Shown: positions 10,335 to 19,008, counted from the stretch's first letter. The stretch is DNA of 64,000 nt from Methanosphaerula palustris E1-9c (GCF_000021965.1 NC_011832.1:992001-1056000), one strand, 5' to 3'. Notes: a model not told the origin generated them from the sequence alone. Program-made: numbers and translations.

Positions 10335-11405
10335 TTATTCGGTTGGGAGGTCAACCTTCTCTTTTGTCTTCATCTCCCCAGTTTCAGGTGTATCAGGGAT
10401 GTTCTTGACGATATCCTTCAGGATCTCATTCACCTGAACGGTCTGGGGACTCGGTCCGAGGATACTCTCATCGAGGATTCCTCCAAAGGGTGTCTCCTCG
10501 TCGGGAAGATCCTCGGTCGCTCCGAGGAACCGTGCACTCTGCTTGATGAGCGACGAGATCTCGAAGGGGAAGATGATCTTGGTGGCCTGTCCCTGTGCCA
10601 TCTGCTTCAGGGCATCGAGTGAGAGGACGGTGATAGCACGCTTGTCGAGCGGACGGGCTCCAACTGAGACGATCCGAAGCCCCTGTGCCTGTCCCTGTGC
10701 CTCCAGGATCCTGCTCTGTCGCTCCCCCTCGGCACGGAGGATCTTGGACTGCCGTTCACCCTCGGCTTCGAGGATCATCGACTGCCGGAGACCTTCGGCT
10801 TTGAGGATCGCAGACCGCTTTTCACCATCTGCACGGAGTATCGCGGCCCTCCGTTCCCGCTCGGCAGAGGTCTGCTCGGTCATCGCCTGCTTGACGGCAC
10901 CGATCGGGTCCACCTCCTTGATCTCGACCCGCTCGACCTTGACCCCCCACTGGTCGGTCTCCCGGTCCAGCATATCCCGGAGCCGGGCATTGATCACATC
11001 CCGGTTGTAGAGCACCTCGTCGAGTTCCATATCCCCGATCACACCACGAAGGGTGGTCTGAGCCAGGGCCACGGTCGCACCTTTATAATTTCCGACCTGG
11101 AAGAATGCTTTCTCCGGATCGATCACCCGTATGAAGACGATCGCATCCACGTTGGTCGGCGAGTTGTCCTTGGTGATCACCTCCTGCGACGGAACCTCGA
11201 CGACCTGTGTCCGGAGGTCCAGTTTCTCAACTCTGGTGATCAGTGGGACGACCCATTTGAATCCCGGGTTCAGCCTTCCGATATATTTTCCGAGCCTGAT
11301 CTGAAGCCCCTGCTGGAAGGGTTGAATGATCACGACCCCGCGTGCAAAGACGAAGACGATCACCGCGATCAGGATGATCGTGATCACTGTATCAAGTAGT
11401 GCCAT
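10335..11405 (-). CDS. SPFH/band 7 (stomatin-prohibitin) membrane protein
   Basis: A 356-residue stomatin-like protein. Residues 6-26 form the single membrane anchor. The SPFH domain follows (about 27-180), with the KDNSPTNVDAIVFIRVIDPEKAF segment typical of stomatins. A coiled-coil region at about 195-250 is made of five 11-residue repeats of the type ILxAEGERQSx. Stomatins form membrane microdomain oligomers. It overlaps the end of the upstream nfeD-like gene by 14 bases, the classical NfeD-stomatin operon pair. Confidence 0.93.
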   Translation of the reverse strand: MALLDTVITIILIAVIVFVFARGVVIIQPFQQGLQIRLGKYIGRLNPGFKWVVPLITRVEKLDLRTQVVEVPSQEVITKDNSPTNVDAIVFIRVIDPEKAFFQVGNYKGATVALAQTTLRGVIGDMELDEVLYNRDVINARLRDMLDRETDQWGVKVERVEIKEVDPIGAVKQAMTEQTSAERERRAAILRADGEKRSAILKAEGLRQSMILEAEGERQSKILRAEGERQSRILEAQGQAQGLRIVSVGARPLDKRAITVLSLDALKQMAQGQATKIIFPFEISSLIKQSARFLGATEDLPDEETPFGGILDESILGPSPQTVQVNEILKDIVKNIPDTPETGEMKTKEKVDLPTE

Positions 11406-11868
11406 CGTGTGTAATCTCCTTAACTATGATATGGACGCCTTCAGACCTGACGACCCTGACGTGAGTTCCAACAGGAATCGTCCCGGTCTCTGATATCGCC
11501 GACCAGGTGTTCCCCTCGATCTCTACCTTACCATCGAAGTTCGCGGTGTCCACCACCCTGGTGACCACCCCGGTTCTGCCGGCGAACGAGTCCCTGCTCA
11601 GGGCTGTTGTCGGCCGCTCATCTGGGGTGATCCTGCTGTACAGCAGCACGGTCACGATGGCAGCTGCCAGGGCTCCCCCGACACTGGCCACGATCCCCCA
11701 TTCTGAATTGAATATGTCGACCCCAAGCAGGATCAGGGCTCCGAGCAGGATCAGGACGGTCCCCGGAACCGTCAGAAAGAATCCTGGGGTATAGGCCTCT
11801 GCGAGCAGCACCAGCGCACCGATCACGATCAGGATCCAGCCGAGTTCGACTCCTCCGAAGAGTACCAT
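11392..11868 (-). CDS. NfeD-like membrane protein with OB-fold domain
   Basis: A 158-residue short-type NfeD. Hydrophobic segments occupy roughly residues 8-75 (three or four helices). After them comes a soluble beta-rich OB-fold domain (about 95-152) ending in the VRVVRSEGVHIIVKE strand. It lacks the N-terminal ClpP-like protease of long NfeD proteins. It is the usual operon partner of stomatin and is thought to help stomatin assembly; the partner gene overlaps its 3' end. Confidence 0.88.
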   Translation of the reverse strand: MVLFGGVELGWILIVIGALVLLAEAYTPGFFLTVPGTVLILLGALILLGVDIFNSEWGIVASVGGALAAAIVTVLLYSRITPDERPTTALSRDSFAGRTGVVTRVVDTANFDGKVEIEGNTWSAISETGTIPVGTHVRVVRSEGVHIIVKEITHDGTT

Positions 11869-11946
11869 GACACATGATAGGTTTTTCAGAAGATAAAGCC
11901 CGTGGATCAGAAAGGGGTTGAGGGATTCCTCCTTCGCTGTGAAGTC

Positions 11947-13392
11947 CTATATCGCGACCACACTCCCGACGAGCGGGGTCTCCACTGGACCTCTGTCGAG
12001 CAGGTCCTCCAGCGCTGTGATCGCAGTGGTCCCGGTGCCGGCCCTGTCCAGGCCATAGGTATCGCCGATCGTCTGTGACGACACATAGGCGACCGTGTAC
12101 TCCTGCAGGGGGTCGAGCCTGCCTGTGGCGGTGAAGATTCCCTGCACCCGGTACCCGGGTGGATTCTCCAGTTTGCAGTAGACCGTCAGCCCGCTGCACC
12201 GTTTCATATACCCGCCCATCTGTGAGAACGGGTCGGACGAGAAGGTCTTCTCCAGATTCTCCTCGAAGAGAAAGGCGATCTCTGATCCGGTCAGCGACAC
12301 GGTCCTCACCTCCGGATTGGTCGGGATCATGTTCCAGAGATCGTTCCTGGTGACCGGGCCTGCCGGTACCGGGGCCCCGTACCGCCAGCCATGAGAGAGG
12401 GCGATGGTGGCGCCGGCTGCTTTCTGCACGGCAGCGAGGAGCAGGTTGTCCATCGTCGACTCGAGGATCGTCGCCCGGTTGAGCGGGATCCTTGTCGTGC
12501 CGACGACCGTTCCGAGGTACTCCCGGTATGGTTCGACGGCTCTCTCCACCAGTTCCCGAACCAGCGAGTCCTCTTCAATCCCAATGATCGGGATCAATTC
12601 ATGCCTGGCTGATCGTATCTGTTTGTTCTGCACAGTGAGGTCCACCTGGCCGACGAACGAACCGTGGCATCCGGACTGACAGATCAGCGTGTTGTTGATC
12701 CTGATCGGTTCATCGAGCCGGTTGTGGGTATGACCGCTCAGGATCAGATCGATCCCCACGATCGTCTCGGCCAGCCTGATGTCCTGCGGCAGCCCGAGGT
12801 GCGAGAGGAGCACTATCAGGTCCACCCGCTCCTCTGACCGAAGGTCGGAGATATACTGCGGCAGTTCTTTCCTGCCGTCGGTGAAGAAGAGCCCGGCGGA
12901 GAAGGAGGGCGGCATCCCCTTGTCGACGATGGCGGACGCGATCCCGATCACTCCGATCTTCAGGTTCCCGACCTCCTGGACCAGATATGGGGGGAAGATC
13001 AGCCTGCCGCTCGAGCGTTGATAGCAGTTGATGGCCAGTACCGGATAGTTCAGATCAAAGGAGAGGTCTCTGAACCGTTCAGGGCCGTAGGCAAACTCCC
13101 AGTGGGCGGTCATCGCATCGACCCCGAGGGCGTTCATCACCGGCACCAGCGCCTGCCCCTTCGTCTGCACGGCCGGGTAGGTGCCATGGAACGTGTCCCC
13201 CGAGTCGAGCAGCAGTATCCGTCCTTTCTTCTCATCCCGGGTCTGCTGCACCTGGGTTGCGATCGCCGCATATCCCCCTGCGACCCGGTACTCCATTCGT
13301 CCACCAGCAGCGAAGACCTCGACATGAGGTTCAAGATACGCATGGGTATCGTTGATCTGCAGAACAGTCAGATCCCCGGAGTGATTGTCCAT
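11947..13392 (-). CDS. SoxB/UshA-like metallophosphatase (5'-nucleotidase family), cytoplasmic
   Basis: A 481-residue two-domain protein. The N-terminal calcineurin-like domain has the metal motifs NDTHAYLEPH (about residues 14-23), LLDSGDTFHG, VLLSHLG and SGHTHNRLDE. The C-terminal 5'-nucleotidase substrate domain begins near residue 300. The third motif is AHWEFAYG instead of the GNHEFDYG of nucleotidases; a Trp-Glu-Phe version is the SoxB (thiosulfohydrolase) pattern. No signal peptide is visible, unlike UshA and SoxB, which are exported. The substrate may therefore be an intracellular nucleotide or sulfur compound; this is unresolved. It is divergent in orientation from no neighbour and probably monocistronic. 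Confidence 0.85.
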   Translation of the reverse strand: MDNHSGDLTVLQINDTHAYLEPHVEVFAAGGRMEYRVAGGYAAIATQVQQTRDEKKGRILLLDSGDTFHGTYPAVQTKGQALVPVMNALGVDAMTAHWEFAYGPERFRDLSFDLNYPVLAINCYQRSSGRLIFPPYLVQEVGNLKIGVIGIASAIVDKGMPPSFSAGLFFTDGRKELPQYISDLRSEERVDLIVLLSHLGLPQDIRLAETIVGIDLILSGHTHNRLDEPIRINNTLICQSGCHGSFVGQVDLTVQNKQIRSARHELIPIIGIEEDSLVRELVERAVEPYREYLGTVVGTTRIPLNRATILESTMDNLLLAAVQKAAGATIALSHGWRYGAPVPAGPVTRNDLWNMIPTNPEVRTVSLTGSEIAFLFEENLEKTFSSDPFSQMGGYMKRCSGLTVYCKLENPPGYRVQGIFTATGRLDPLQEYTVAYVSSQTIGDTYGLDRAGTGTTAITALEDLLDRGPVETPLVGSVVAI

Positions 13393-13448
13393 ATGGACCC
13401 TCCGTTGCCGTCACACTATTAATACCCTGCCCAAAAAAAGGAGAATGT

Positions 13449-13637
13449 TCAGATCTTCTCGACAGTGACCCGAACCCGGTCGCCGGCTATAAAACCGTGA
13501 CCTTTCGGGACGTCGATGTTGAACCAGAGGACTGAAGGGTCGTTCTGGGTATTGTCCTGCGCCATCAGGCAGTCCTTCATCTCGTTTATGTTTGCAACGA
13601 ACTCTATTGCAGACAGTATCTCTACCTTGTCAGTCAT
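13449..13637 (-). CDS. Hypothetical protein, 62 residues
   Basis: I do not recognise this small acidic protein. Its C-terminal half (FIAGDRVRVTVEKI) looks like the closing strands of a small beta-barrel. It begins 24 bases downstream of the DUF7123-like gene on the same strand, so the two are probably co-transcribed. No cysteines of note and no membrane segment. Confidence 0.6.
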   Translation of the reverse strand: MTDKVEILSAIEFVANINEMKDCLMAQDNTQNDPSVLWFNIDVPKGHGFIAGDRVRVTVEKI

Positions 13638-13660
13638 GGACGCTCCAGGTGTTCTATCGT

Positions 13661-13912
13661 TTAAACCGCTTTCGGGGTGACCATCCAGGTTGTACTGTTA
13701 GAGTACGACCAGCGGGTGATCGTCAGGTCATCGCAGATGTCGGCGAGAATCGCCATATTTGTCCCGACCTCTTTGGAGGAGAGACCGAGGTCCATCGCGA
13801 TGTACTTGGACTTAAAGTAATGCTTCCCCTTTGAGAGACCGGACCGAAGGTACTGGACGATCTGGTCCTGGCTCTCATTGTATCGGTCTCTGATCCGTGT
13901 TGTTGTAGACAT
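13661..13912 (-). CDS. Small winged-helix-like protein (DUF7123-like)
   Basis: An 83-residue protein. The segment GKHYFKSKYIAMDLGLSSKEVGTNM, followed by a RWSYSNSTTW strand, matches an archaeal small-protein family common in haloarchaea (DUF7123) that resembles a winged helix-turn-helix. A role in DNA binding is inferred only from this shape. An A+T-rich promoter-like stretch lies upstream (13920-13960). Confidence 0.72.
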   Translation of the reverse strand: MSTTTRIRDRYNESQDQIVQYLRSGLSKGKHYFKSKYIAMDLGLSSKEVGTNMAILADICDDLTITRWSYSNSTTWMVTPKAV

Positions 13913-13970
13913 AGATCTATCCCATTCAATACACAGTGGATTGTATATAAATGTCTGGTCTGTGCCATAC

Positions 13971-15002
13971 TCATTTGTTATGGTCCTGATGGAGGCAACG
14001 CTCCAGGAAGACCCGCTGGTGGATGATTCGCCAGGCCAGAATCAGTTGGACGACTTCGGTCGCGGTCATATAGTCATGGTCATGAAAGTCGGATATCGGC
14101 CGGACCTGTGTCTGTTCCTCGATCGAGGTTTCAAGTCTCTTCACCATGCGGGTGCTCAGTTCCCCGTCGAGGATCAGTTCCCCGGTCCGTTCATCGTTTC
14201 GCTGTTCATGGCTGAACTCGATCAGAAAGTTCCGATCAGAGAGGGAGAGGAGCGAGAAGAGATCGATCGAGAGGTCTACATCTTCGATCGACTTGGTGAT
14301 CCGATTCTGGGAGAGTGAGACCTGATAGATCTTCTCTCGAATCCCACGCTCTCTGCCGTACTTGGAGAATCTGACCCTGACTACGACATCGGCATACTTC
14401 TGTTGCGGGGCGATGAACCTCTGATAATCCCTCTCGCGGGGTTCAAGTTCAGCCATCACCTGTTCCCTGGTGTACCCCCGGTTGTTGATATCCCTCCTCA
14501 TCTTCCATTCTATCTTGACCTCCGGGTCCGGTTCGACGAAGAGGGTGAAGTCCAGGTGCTCCCGCAGCGCTGGCGTGAAGAAGGTATGGAGCCCTTCGAG
14601 GATCAGAATCTTTCCCGGTGTGAACCTGATCGGAGGGGCAAACCGCCCGTTCGCGTGGTTGTATACCGGTTTATCAATGGTGCGTCCTTCAGTGAGTTCC
14701 ACCAGATCGTGTTCGAGCTGGTCTAGCCTGTTCGCTTCAGGGTTAAGCGGGGTGATATGGCGCACCTTTCGCTCTTCGCGATCATAGAGGTGGTAGTCGT
14801 CAAGTGTGATCGTTGTGACCAGATCTTCCCCGAAGATATCCCTGATCGACTGGGTGAACGTGGTCTTTCCACTGCCACTGTCCCCGGCCACCCCGATCGT
14901 GAAGACACAGGGTGAGGACGCGATCCTGTCCTTGAAATTTAATCCTCCGGTGCCAGGGCACAGGTCCGGTTTTTCTCCAGTTTTTCCCTCAGTCTGCATC
15001 AT
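13971..15002 (-). CDS. prk: Phosphoribulokinase (archaeal, uridine kinase-like P-loop family)
   Basis: A 343-residue kinase. The Walker A motif GDSGSGKT is at residues 40-47, TLDDYHLYDR follows (catalytic Asp), and the middle has DKPVYNHANGRF and ILILEGLHTFF as in phosphoribulokinases. The C-terminal region keeps the QRFIAPQQKYADVVVRV segment. Archaeal phosphoribulokinases of this type make ribulose 1,5-bisphosphate from ribulose 5-phosphate in the reductive hexulose-phosphate pathway described for Methanospirillum hungatei, feeding a form III Rubisco. No Rubisco gene lies in the window. Two adjacent ATGs (15002 and 14999) are possible starts; a distinct N-terminal extension of about 30 residues precedes the P-loop domain. 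Confidence 0.85.
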   Translation of the reverse strand: MMQTEGKTGEKPDLCPGTGGLNFKDRIASSPCVFTIGVAGDSGSGKTTFTQSIRDIFGEDLVTTITLDDYHLYDREERKVRHITPLNPEANRLDQLEHDLVELTEGRTIDKPVYNHANGRFAPPIRFTPGKILILEGLHTFFTPALREHLDFTLFVEPDPEVKIEWKMRRDINNRGYTREQVMAELEPRERDYQRFIAPQQKYADVVVRVRFSKYGRERGIREKIYQVSLSQNRITKSIEDVDLSIDLFSLLSLSDRNFLIEFSHEQRNDERTGELILDGELSTRMVKRLETSIEEQTQVRPISDFHDHDYMTATEVVQLILAWRIIHQRVFLERCLHQDHNK

Positions 15003-15072
15003 TCATACCTTCTCTGCTGTTCGATGGCTCTCTGTATGATCATCTTCATCTCTATTAAGATCATGCCCACTC

Positions 15073-15088
15073 CCGGTCTTTTGACCGG
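15073..15088. repeat. Perfect 6-bp inverted repeat between divergent prk and cofG
   Basis: CCGGTC and GACCGG flank a TTTT loop. It lies in the 200-base divergent intergenic region, about 70 bases upstream of prk and about 115 bases upstream of cofG. It could be a regulator-binding palindrome or a hairpin; only the symmetry is observed. Confidence 0.4.
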
Positions 15089-15204
15089 TGATTCGTTGAT
15101 GCCGGCACGGTGCAGGGTCCATCCGGGCCGGTTCGCATCAACAGTAGTCCTGGCGTCAGGGGTAACGGCGAAGTTTGAATAGATCCCGATACCTATCTGT
15201 ATAT

Positions 15205-16188
15205 ATGCACCAGGGGGTAATCACGTTCTCAAGGAACGTATTTCTACCATTGACTACTGTCTGTCAGAACCATTGCGGGTACTGCAGTTTCTGGACTCCT
15301 ATACAGAAAGGGTGCATAATGGGGAGAGAGCAGGTTATCGAGACACTCCGGCTGGGCGCAGGTGCAGGATGCACGGAAGCGCTCTTCACATTTGGCGAAC
15401 GACCGGAGATGGTCCCGGGTTTCTCAGAACACCTGGCTGCGATCGGGTATTCTTCAATTCTCGACTACTGCTATGACCTCTGCAAAGAGGCACTTCGGTT
15501 CGGGATCCTTCCGCATACCAATGCCGGGGTGCTCAGCACAGGCGAGATGGAACGGCTTCGCGAGGTGAATGCATCGATGGGCTTGATGCTCGAGACAACG
15601 GCTGATGTGCCGGCTCATCAGGGTTCAATCGGGAAATCACCTGCTGAGCGTCTGAGCATGATCGCGCGCGCAGGAAAACTCAGGATCCCGTTCACAACCG
15701 GGATTCTGCTGGGGATCGGTGAGACGACCCGCGACCGTGAAGAGTCTCTGGAAGCGATCGCCGACCTGCAGCGGGAGTACGGCCATATCCAGGAGGTGAT
15801 CGTCCAGAACTTCTGTCCCAAGGAGGGGACACCGATGGCGGATGTCACTCCTATCACCACAGAAACGTTCTGCGAGACGGTTCGAATGGCCAGGGCTATC
15901 CTCCCGGAGGAGGTGGCGGTTCAGGTCGCGCCCAACCTTGCCGATGCAGGTGTGCTCGTCGGGTGCGGTGCGAATGACCTCGGCGGCATCTCCCCGGTTA
16001 CGATCGATTACGTGAACCCGGAACACCCCTGGCCTGCTATCGACCGTCTCACCGAGGTTGCAGGCGATGCAGTGCTCAGAGAGCGGCTCTGTATCTATCC
16101 CCAGTATATCACGCAGGGCTGGTATCCTCCTTCGATGGAACCGCTGATCAGATCATTATCAATAAAAATCCAGGAGAGATCTCTGTGA
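15205..16188 (+). CDS. cofG: FO synthase subunit 1, CofG (7,8-didemethyl-8-hydroxy-5-deazariboflavin synthase)
   Basis: A radical S-adenosylmethionine enzyme that, with CofH, builds the deazaflavin ring of coenzyme F420. The cluster motif CX3CX2C (CQNHCGYC) is at about residues 20-27 after the family's VITFSRNVFLPLT start. EALFTFGERPE and LLEIG-type segments (LLGIGETTRDRE) follow, and the C-terminal NPEHPWP motif is present. ATG 15205 is preferred over an upstream TTG at 15175 because the conserved N-terminus starts there. There is no clear ribosome-binding site, so a leaderless or very short leader mRNA is possible. Its stop overlaps the GTG start of purC. cofH is not in the window. Confidence 0.93.
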   Translation: MHQGVITFSRNVFLPLTTVCQNHCGYCSFWTPIQKGCIMGREQVIETLRLGAGAGCTEALFTFGERPEMVPGFSEHLAAIGYSSILDYCYDLCKEALRFGILPHTNAGVLSTGEMERLREVNASMGLMLETTADVPAHQGSIGKSPAERLSMIARAGKLRIPFTTGILLGIGETTRDREESLEAIADLQREYGHIQEVIVQNFCPKEGTPMADVTPITTETFCETVRMARAILPEEVAVQVAPNLADAGVLVGCGANDLGGISPVTIDYVNPEHPWPAIDRLTEVAGDAVLRERLCIYPQYITQGWYPPSMEPLIRSLSIKIQERSL

Positions 16189-16911
16189 ACGAAGAGAAGT
16201 TACTCTATTCAGGCAAGGCCAAATCGGTGTATCTGTCCGATGTGGACGGTGAACTGATCGTCAGGTTTCGGGATGACATCACTGCATTTGACGGTGGAAA
16301 GAAGGATGTACTGCAAAAAAAAGGGGGAGTACAATGCGAGTGTCTCGGCCTACTTCTTCCCGCTCCTCGAGGAGCACGGGATCCCGACCCATTTCATCAG
16401 GATGACCGATCCCTCCACGATGATCGTCAGGAAGCTGACCATGATCCCGCTCGAGGTGATCGTCAGAAACCGGGCTGCGGGTTCGATTGTGAAGCGGTAC
16501 CCGTTTGAGGAGGGAGCGATCCTCGACCCGCCGGTGATCGTGATCGATTACAAGGATGATTCCCGGCATGACCCGATGCTCAACGACGACCTGATCCTTG
16601 CACTTCACCTGGTTACAAGAAGCGAACTCCGCCGGATCAAGGAGATGGCCATTGCGATCAATGCGCTGCTCGTCCGGTTCTTCGACTCGATCGGGATCAC
16701 ACTCGTGGACTTCAAGATCGAGTTTGGGAAGGCTGGCGAGTCACTCTATCTTGGTGATGAGATCAGTATGGACTCGATGAGGCTCTGGGATATGACCACC
16801 GGTGAGTCACTGGATAAGGATGTCTACCGATTTGACAAGGGGGATGTGATGGAAGCCTATGAACGGGTGGCTAAGCGGATCCAGGCCACGGTGAAGGGTG
16901 GAGGACAGTGA
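16185..16911 (+). pseudogene. purC: purC, SAICAR synthetase, interrupted by a +1 frameshift in an A8 tract
   Basis: Encodes phosphoribosylaminoimidazole-succinocarboxamide synthase of purine synthesis, but in two frames. From GTG 16185 the first frame gives the normal N-terminus (LLYSGKAKSVY, DDITAFDGGKKDVL) and then leaves the family sequence at eight A residues (16315-16322) before five Gs. The rest, from EYNASVSAYFF onward through the IPLEVIVRNRAAGS substrate motif to the end, lies in another frame. Removing one A restores an uninterrupted protein of about 241 residues, the usual length. GGAGAG at 16172-16177 supports the GTG start, which overlaps the cofG stop. It may be a sequencing error, a true mutation, or a slippage site; purC is normally essential for purine synthesis. 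Confidence 0.85.
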
Positions 16912-17153
16912 TGAAGTTCACTGCGACGATCACGATCGCACTGAAGCCCGGGATGCTCGATCCTGAGGCACGGGCGATCCAGCAGGCTCTCGGCTCGATA
17001 GGGCATCCCACCGAATCTCTCTCGACCGCACGGCTCTTTCGTCTGACGATCGAGGCGAAGGACCGTGAGGAGGCTCTCCAGCAGGCCACTGCCAGTTGTG
17101 AGCGACTGCTTGCGAACCCGGTGATCCATACCTATGTGGTTGAGGTAGCCTGA
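16911..17153 (+). CDS. purS: FGAM synthase subunit PurS
   Basis: An 80-residue subunit of formylglycinamidine ribonucleotide synthase, which bridges PurQ and PurL. The family's hallmarks are visible: LKPGMLDPEARAIQQAL near residues 11-27, the mid-protein segment ending in FRLTIEAKDREEA, and the NPVIHTYVVEV C-terminus. ATG 16911 overlaps the purC stop codon by one base and has GGAGG nearby; an in-frame GTG one codon earlier is unlikely. purQ follows with a TGATG overlap. Confidence 0.94.
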   Translation: MKFTATITIALKPGMLDPEARAIQQALGSIGHPTESLSTARLFRLTIEAKDREEALQQATASCERLLANPVIHTYVVEVA

Positions 17154-17845
17154 TGCGGTTTGCTGTGGTCCAGTTCGGCGGTTCCAACTGCGACCTCGAC
17201 ACCTTTCATGTGCTCGATCAGGTGCTCGGTATCGAGACCGATCTGGTCTGGTACCACGATGACCTCCAGAAATCTTATGATGCTGTGGTGATCCCTGGCG
17301 GTTTCTCGTACGGCGACTACCTCCGTGCAGGGGCGATCGCCGCCAGGACCAGGATCATGGATCAGATCAGAGAGCATGCAGCAGCCGGCGGGCTGGTGCT
17401 CGGGATCTGCAATGGTGCCCAGATCCTCGCCGAGAGTGGACTCGTCCCTGGCATCTTCACCAGAAACGAGGACCCCCGGTTCATCTGCAGGGAGGCGCTG
17501 GTCAGGGTCGAGAACGTCGACACACCGTTCACCAGTGCCTTCTCAGTCGGCGAGGTGATCCGGCTTCCTATCGCCCATGGTGAAGGACGCTATGTCGCTG
17601 CTGACGAAGATTATGCGGCCCTGAAACGCGAACGAAGGGTCGCGTTCAGGTTCTGCGAGGAGGACGGGACAGTCGCGCCCTCGGCTAATCTAAACGGATC
17701 GTTCGAGAACATCACCGGTGTGCTCTCAAATGACCGGCAGGTCCTCGCCATGATGCCGCATCCAGAACGGGCGTCGGAGGCGGTGCTCGGTTCGACGGAT
17801 GGTAGGCGGATCTTCGAATCGATGATCGCGTATCTCCATCGATAA
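17153..17845 (+). CDS. purQ: FGAM synthase glutaminase subunit PurQ
   Basis: A 230-residue class I glutamine amidotransferase that supplies ammonia to PurL. The nucleophile elbow GICNGAQIL (Cys about residue 86) and the C-terminal His-Glu pair in MPHPERASE are present, along with GGFSYGDYLRAG and the substrate-facing IAHGEGRY. The length is right for the small archaeal PurQ that works with PurS. The start overlaps the purS stop. purL is not in the window, so the synthase is encoded at more than one locus or further away. Confidence 0.95.
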   Translation: MRFAVVQFGGSNCDLDTFHVLDQVLGIETDLVWYHDDLQKSYDAVVIPGGFSYGDYLRAGAIAARTRIMDQIREHAAAGGLVLGICNGAQILAESGLVPGIFTRNEDPRFICREALVRVENVDTPFTSAFSVGEVIRLPIAHGEGRYVAADEDYAALKRERRVAFRFCEEDGTVAPSANLNGSFENITGVLSNDRQVLAMMPHPERASEAVLGSTDGRRIFESMIAYLHR

Positions 17846-17884
17846 TCTCAATAGAATGTATCACCGATAACGATCTACGATACC

Positions 17885-18172
17885 ATGGCTACAGATGAGA
17901 TAGATACCACAGCACAGGGGGAGTGGGCGTCGGCGTATGCTGATCAGCATGATCTCCGTCTGAACCCGGACCGTGCGCAGTTGAAGAATGTGCTCCGCGG
18001 ACTGGTCCGGAACAAGGAACGGTTTGGCGAGCAGTACTGTCCGTGCAGGATCAGAAGCGGGGATCAGGAGAAGGATCGGGCGATCATCTGTCCATGCATC
18101 TATCACACCCAGGAGATCGAAAAGGATGGTCACTGTCACTGTCATCTCTTCTTTAATAAACAGCAGTCTTGA
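17885..18172 (+). CDS. Ferredoxin:thioredoxin reductase, catalytic subunit-like
   Basis: A 95-residue protein with the exact cysteine layout of the ferredoxin-thioredoxin reductase beta chain: CPC (about 52-54), ICPC (about 69-72) and CHC near 84-86. These bind a [4Fe-4S] cluster next to the active-site disulfide. In methanogens such proteins pass electrons from ferredoxin to thioredoxin-like partners. It begins 39 bases after purQ and might be co-transcribed. A thioredoxin gene lies at 60201, though not adjacent. Confidence 0.9.
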   Translation: MATDEIDTTAQGEWASAYADQHDLRLNPDRAQLKNVLRGLVRNKERFGEQYCPCRIRSGDQEKDRAIICPCIYHTQEIEKDGHCHCHLFFNKQQS

Positions 18173-18231
18173 GGGATTGCTGACCTCCGAAACATTTTTC
18201 CCAAAGAAAGAGAATGACTCTCCGATCTGGT

Positions 18232-19008
18232 ATGGAACGAAGATATCTATTTCTGATCGGTCTTCTCGTGGTTCTGGGAGCCACGGCGATGATCTCGACT
18301 GCAGCGACCACCTCGTCAGGTGTACCCCAGACCGATCAGTCCACCGATCGGCTGATCCACACGCAGGCGACCGGAGAAGTACAGACAGCCCCGGACCGTG
18401 CCGAGATTCTTTTCTCGGTTGAGACTCAGAATGCCGATGTGAAGGTAGCACAGGCCGAGAATGCACAGCAGATGAGTACCTGTATGGAGGCGCTGAAGAA
18501 AGCCGGCATCCCCAATGAGTCGTTGCAGACGACCGGATACTCGATCACCCCGATCTACAGTGACCAGTCCAGTTCATCGTCGATACCGGTCACCACCACC
18601 GCCAACACGACGATCCAGTCGTACCGCGTCACCAACACCCTGAAGGTGGAACTGACCGATGTCACCCGGGCCGGCGAGGTGATCGATCTGACGACTGCTG
18701 CGGGGGCCAACCGTGTCGATTCGCTCAGTTTCAGTCTGAGTGATGCACAGACCGCGATCTATCGAAAGCAGGTTATCACCGAAGCCGTCAACAAGACCCG
18801 CCCTGATGCAGAAGCAGCAGCGGCGGCGCTCGGGGTGAGCGTCGGCCAGGTGCAGGATGTCTCGATCGACGGCCTCAGCACACCGGTCACCTACGCCTCG
18901 CTGACAAAAAGCACCTCCATTGCGCCGGCAGCGACCGTGTCGACCCCGATCACACCAGGGACAGTCAGCGTGACGGCCCAGGTCGCGGTCGTCTATCGTA
19001 TCGGTTGA
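18232..19008 (+). CDS. Secreted SIMPL-domain (DUF541) protein
   Basis: About 258 residues. A hydrophobic signal or anchor segment (LFLIGLLVVLGATAMIST) directly follows the start. The SIMPL domain starts near IHTQATGEVQTAPDRAEILFSVET and runs to VTAQVAVVYRIG at the end. A serine- and threonine-rich insert (SSSSIPVTTTANTT) is inside the domain. The family's biochemical role is poorly known; bacterial members affect oxidative stress or membranes. ATG 18232 is preferred to 18214 because it places the basic residues just before the hydrophobic core. Confidence 0.85.
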   Translation: MERRYLFLIGLLVVLGATAMISTAATTSSGVPQTDQSTDRLIHTQATGEVQTAPDRAEILFSVETQNADVKVAQAENAQQMSTCMEALKKAGIPNESLQTTGYSITPIYSDQSSSSSIPVTTTANTTIQSYRVTNTLKVELTDVTRAGEVIDLTTAAGANRVDSLSFSLSDAQTAIYRKQVITEAVNKTRPDAEAAAAALGVSVGQVQDVSIDGLSTPVTYASLTKSTSIAPAATVSTPITPGTVSVTAQVAVVYRIG

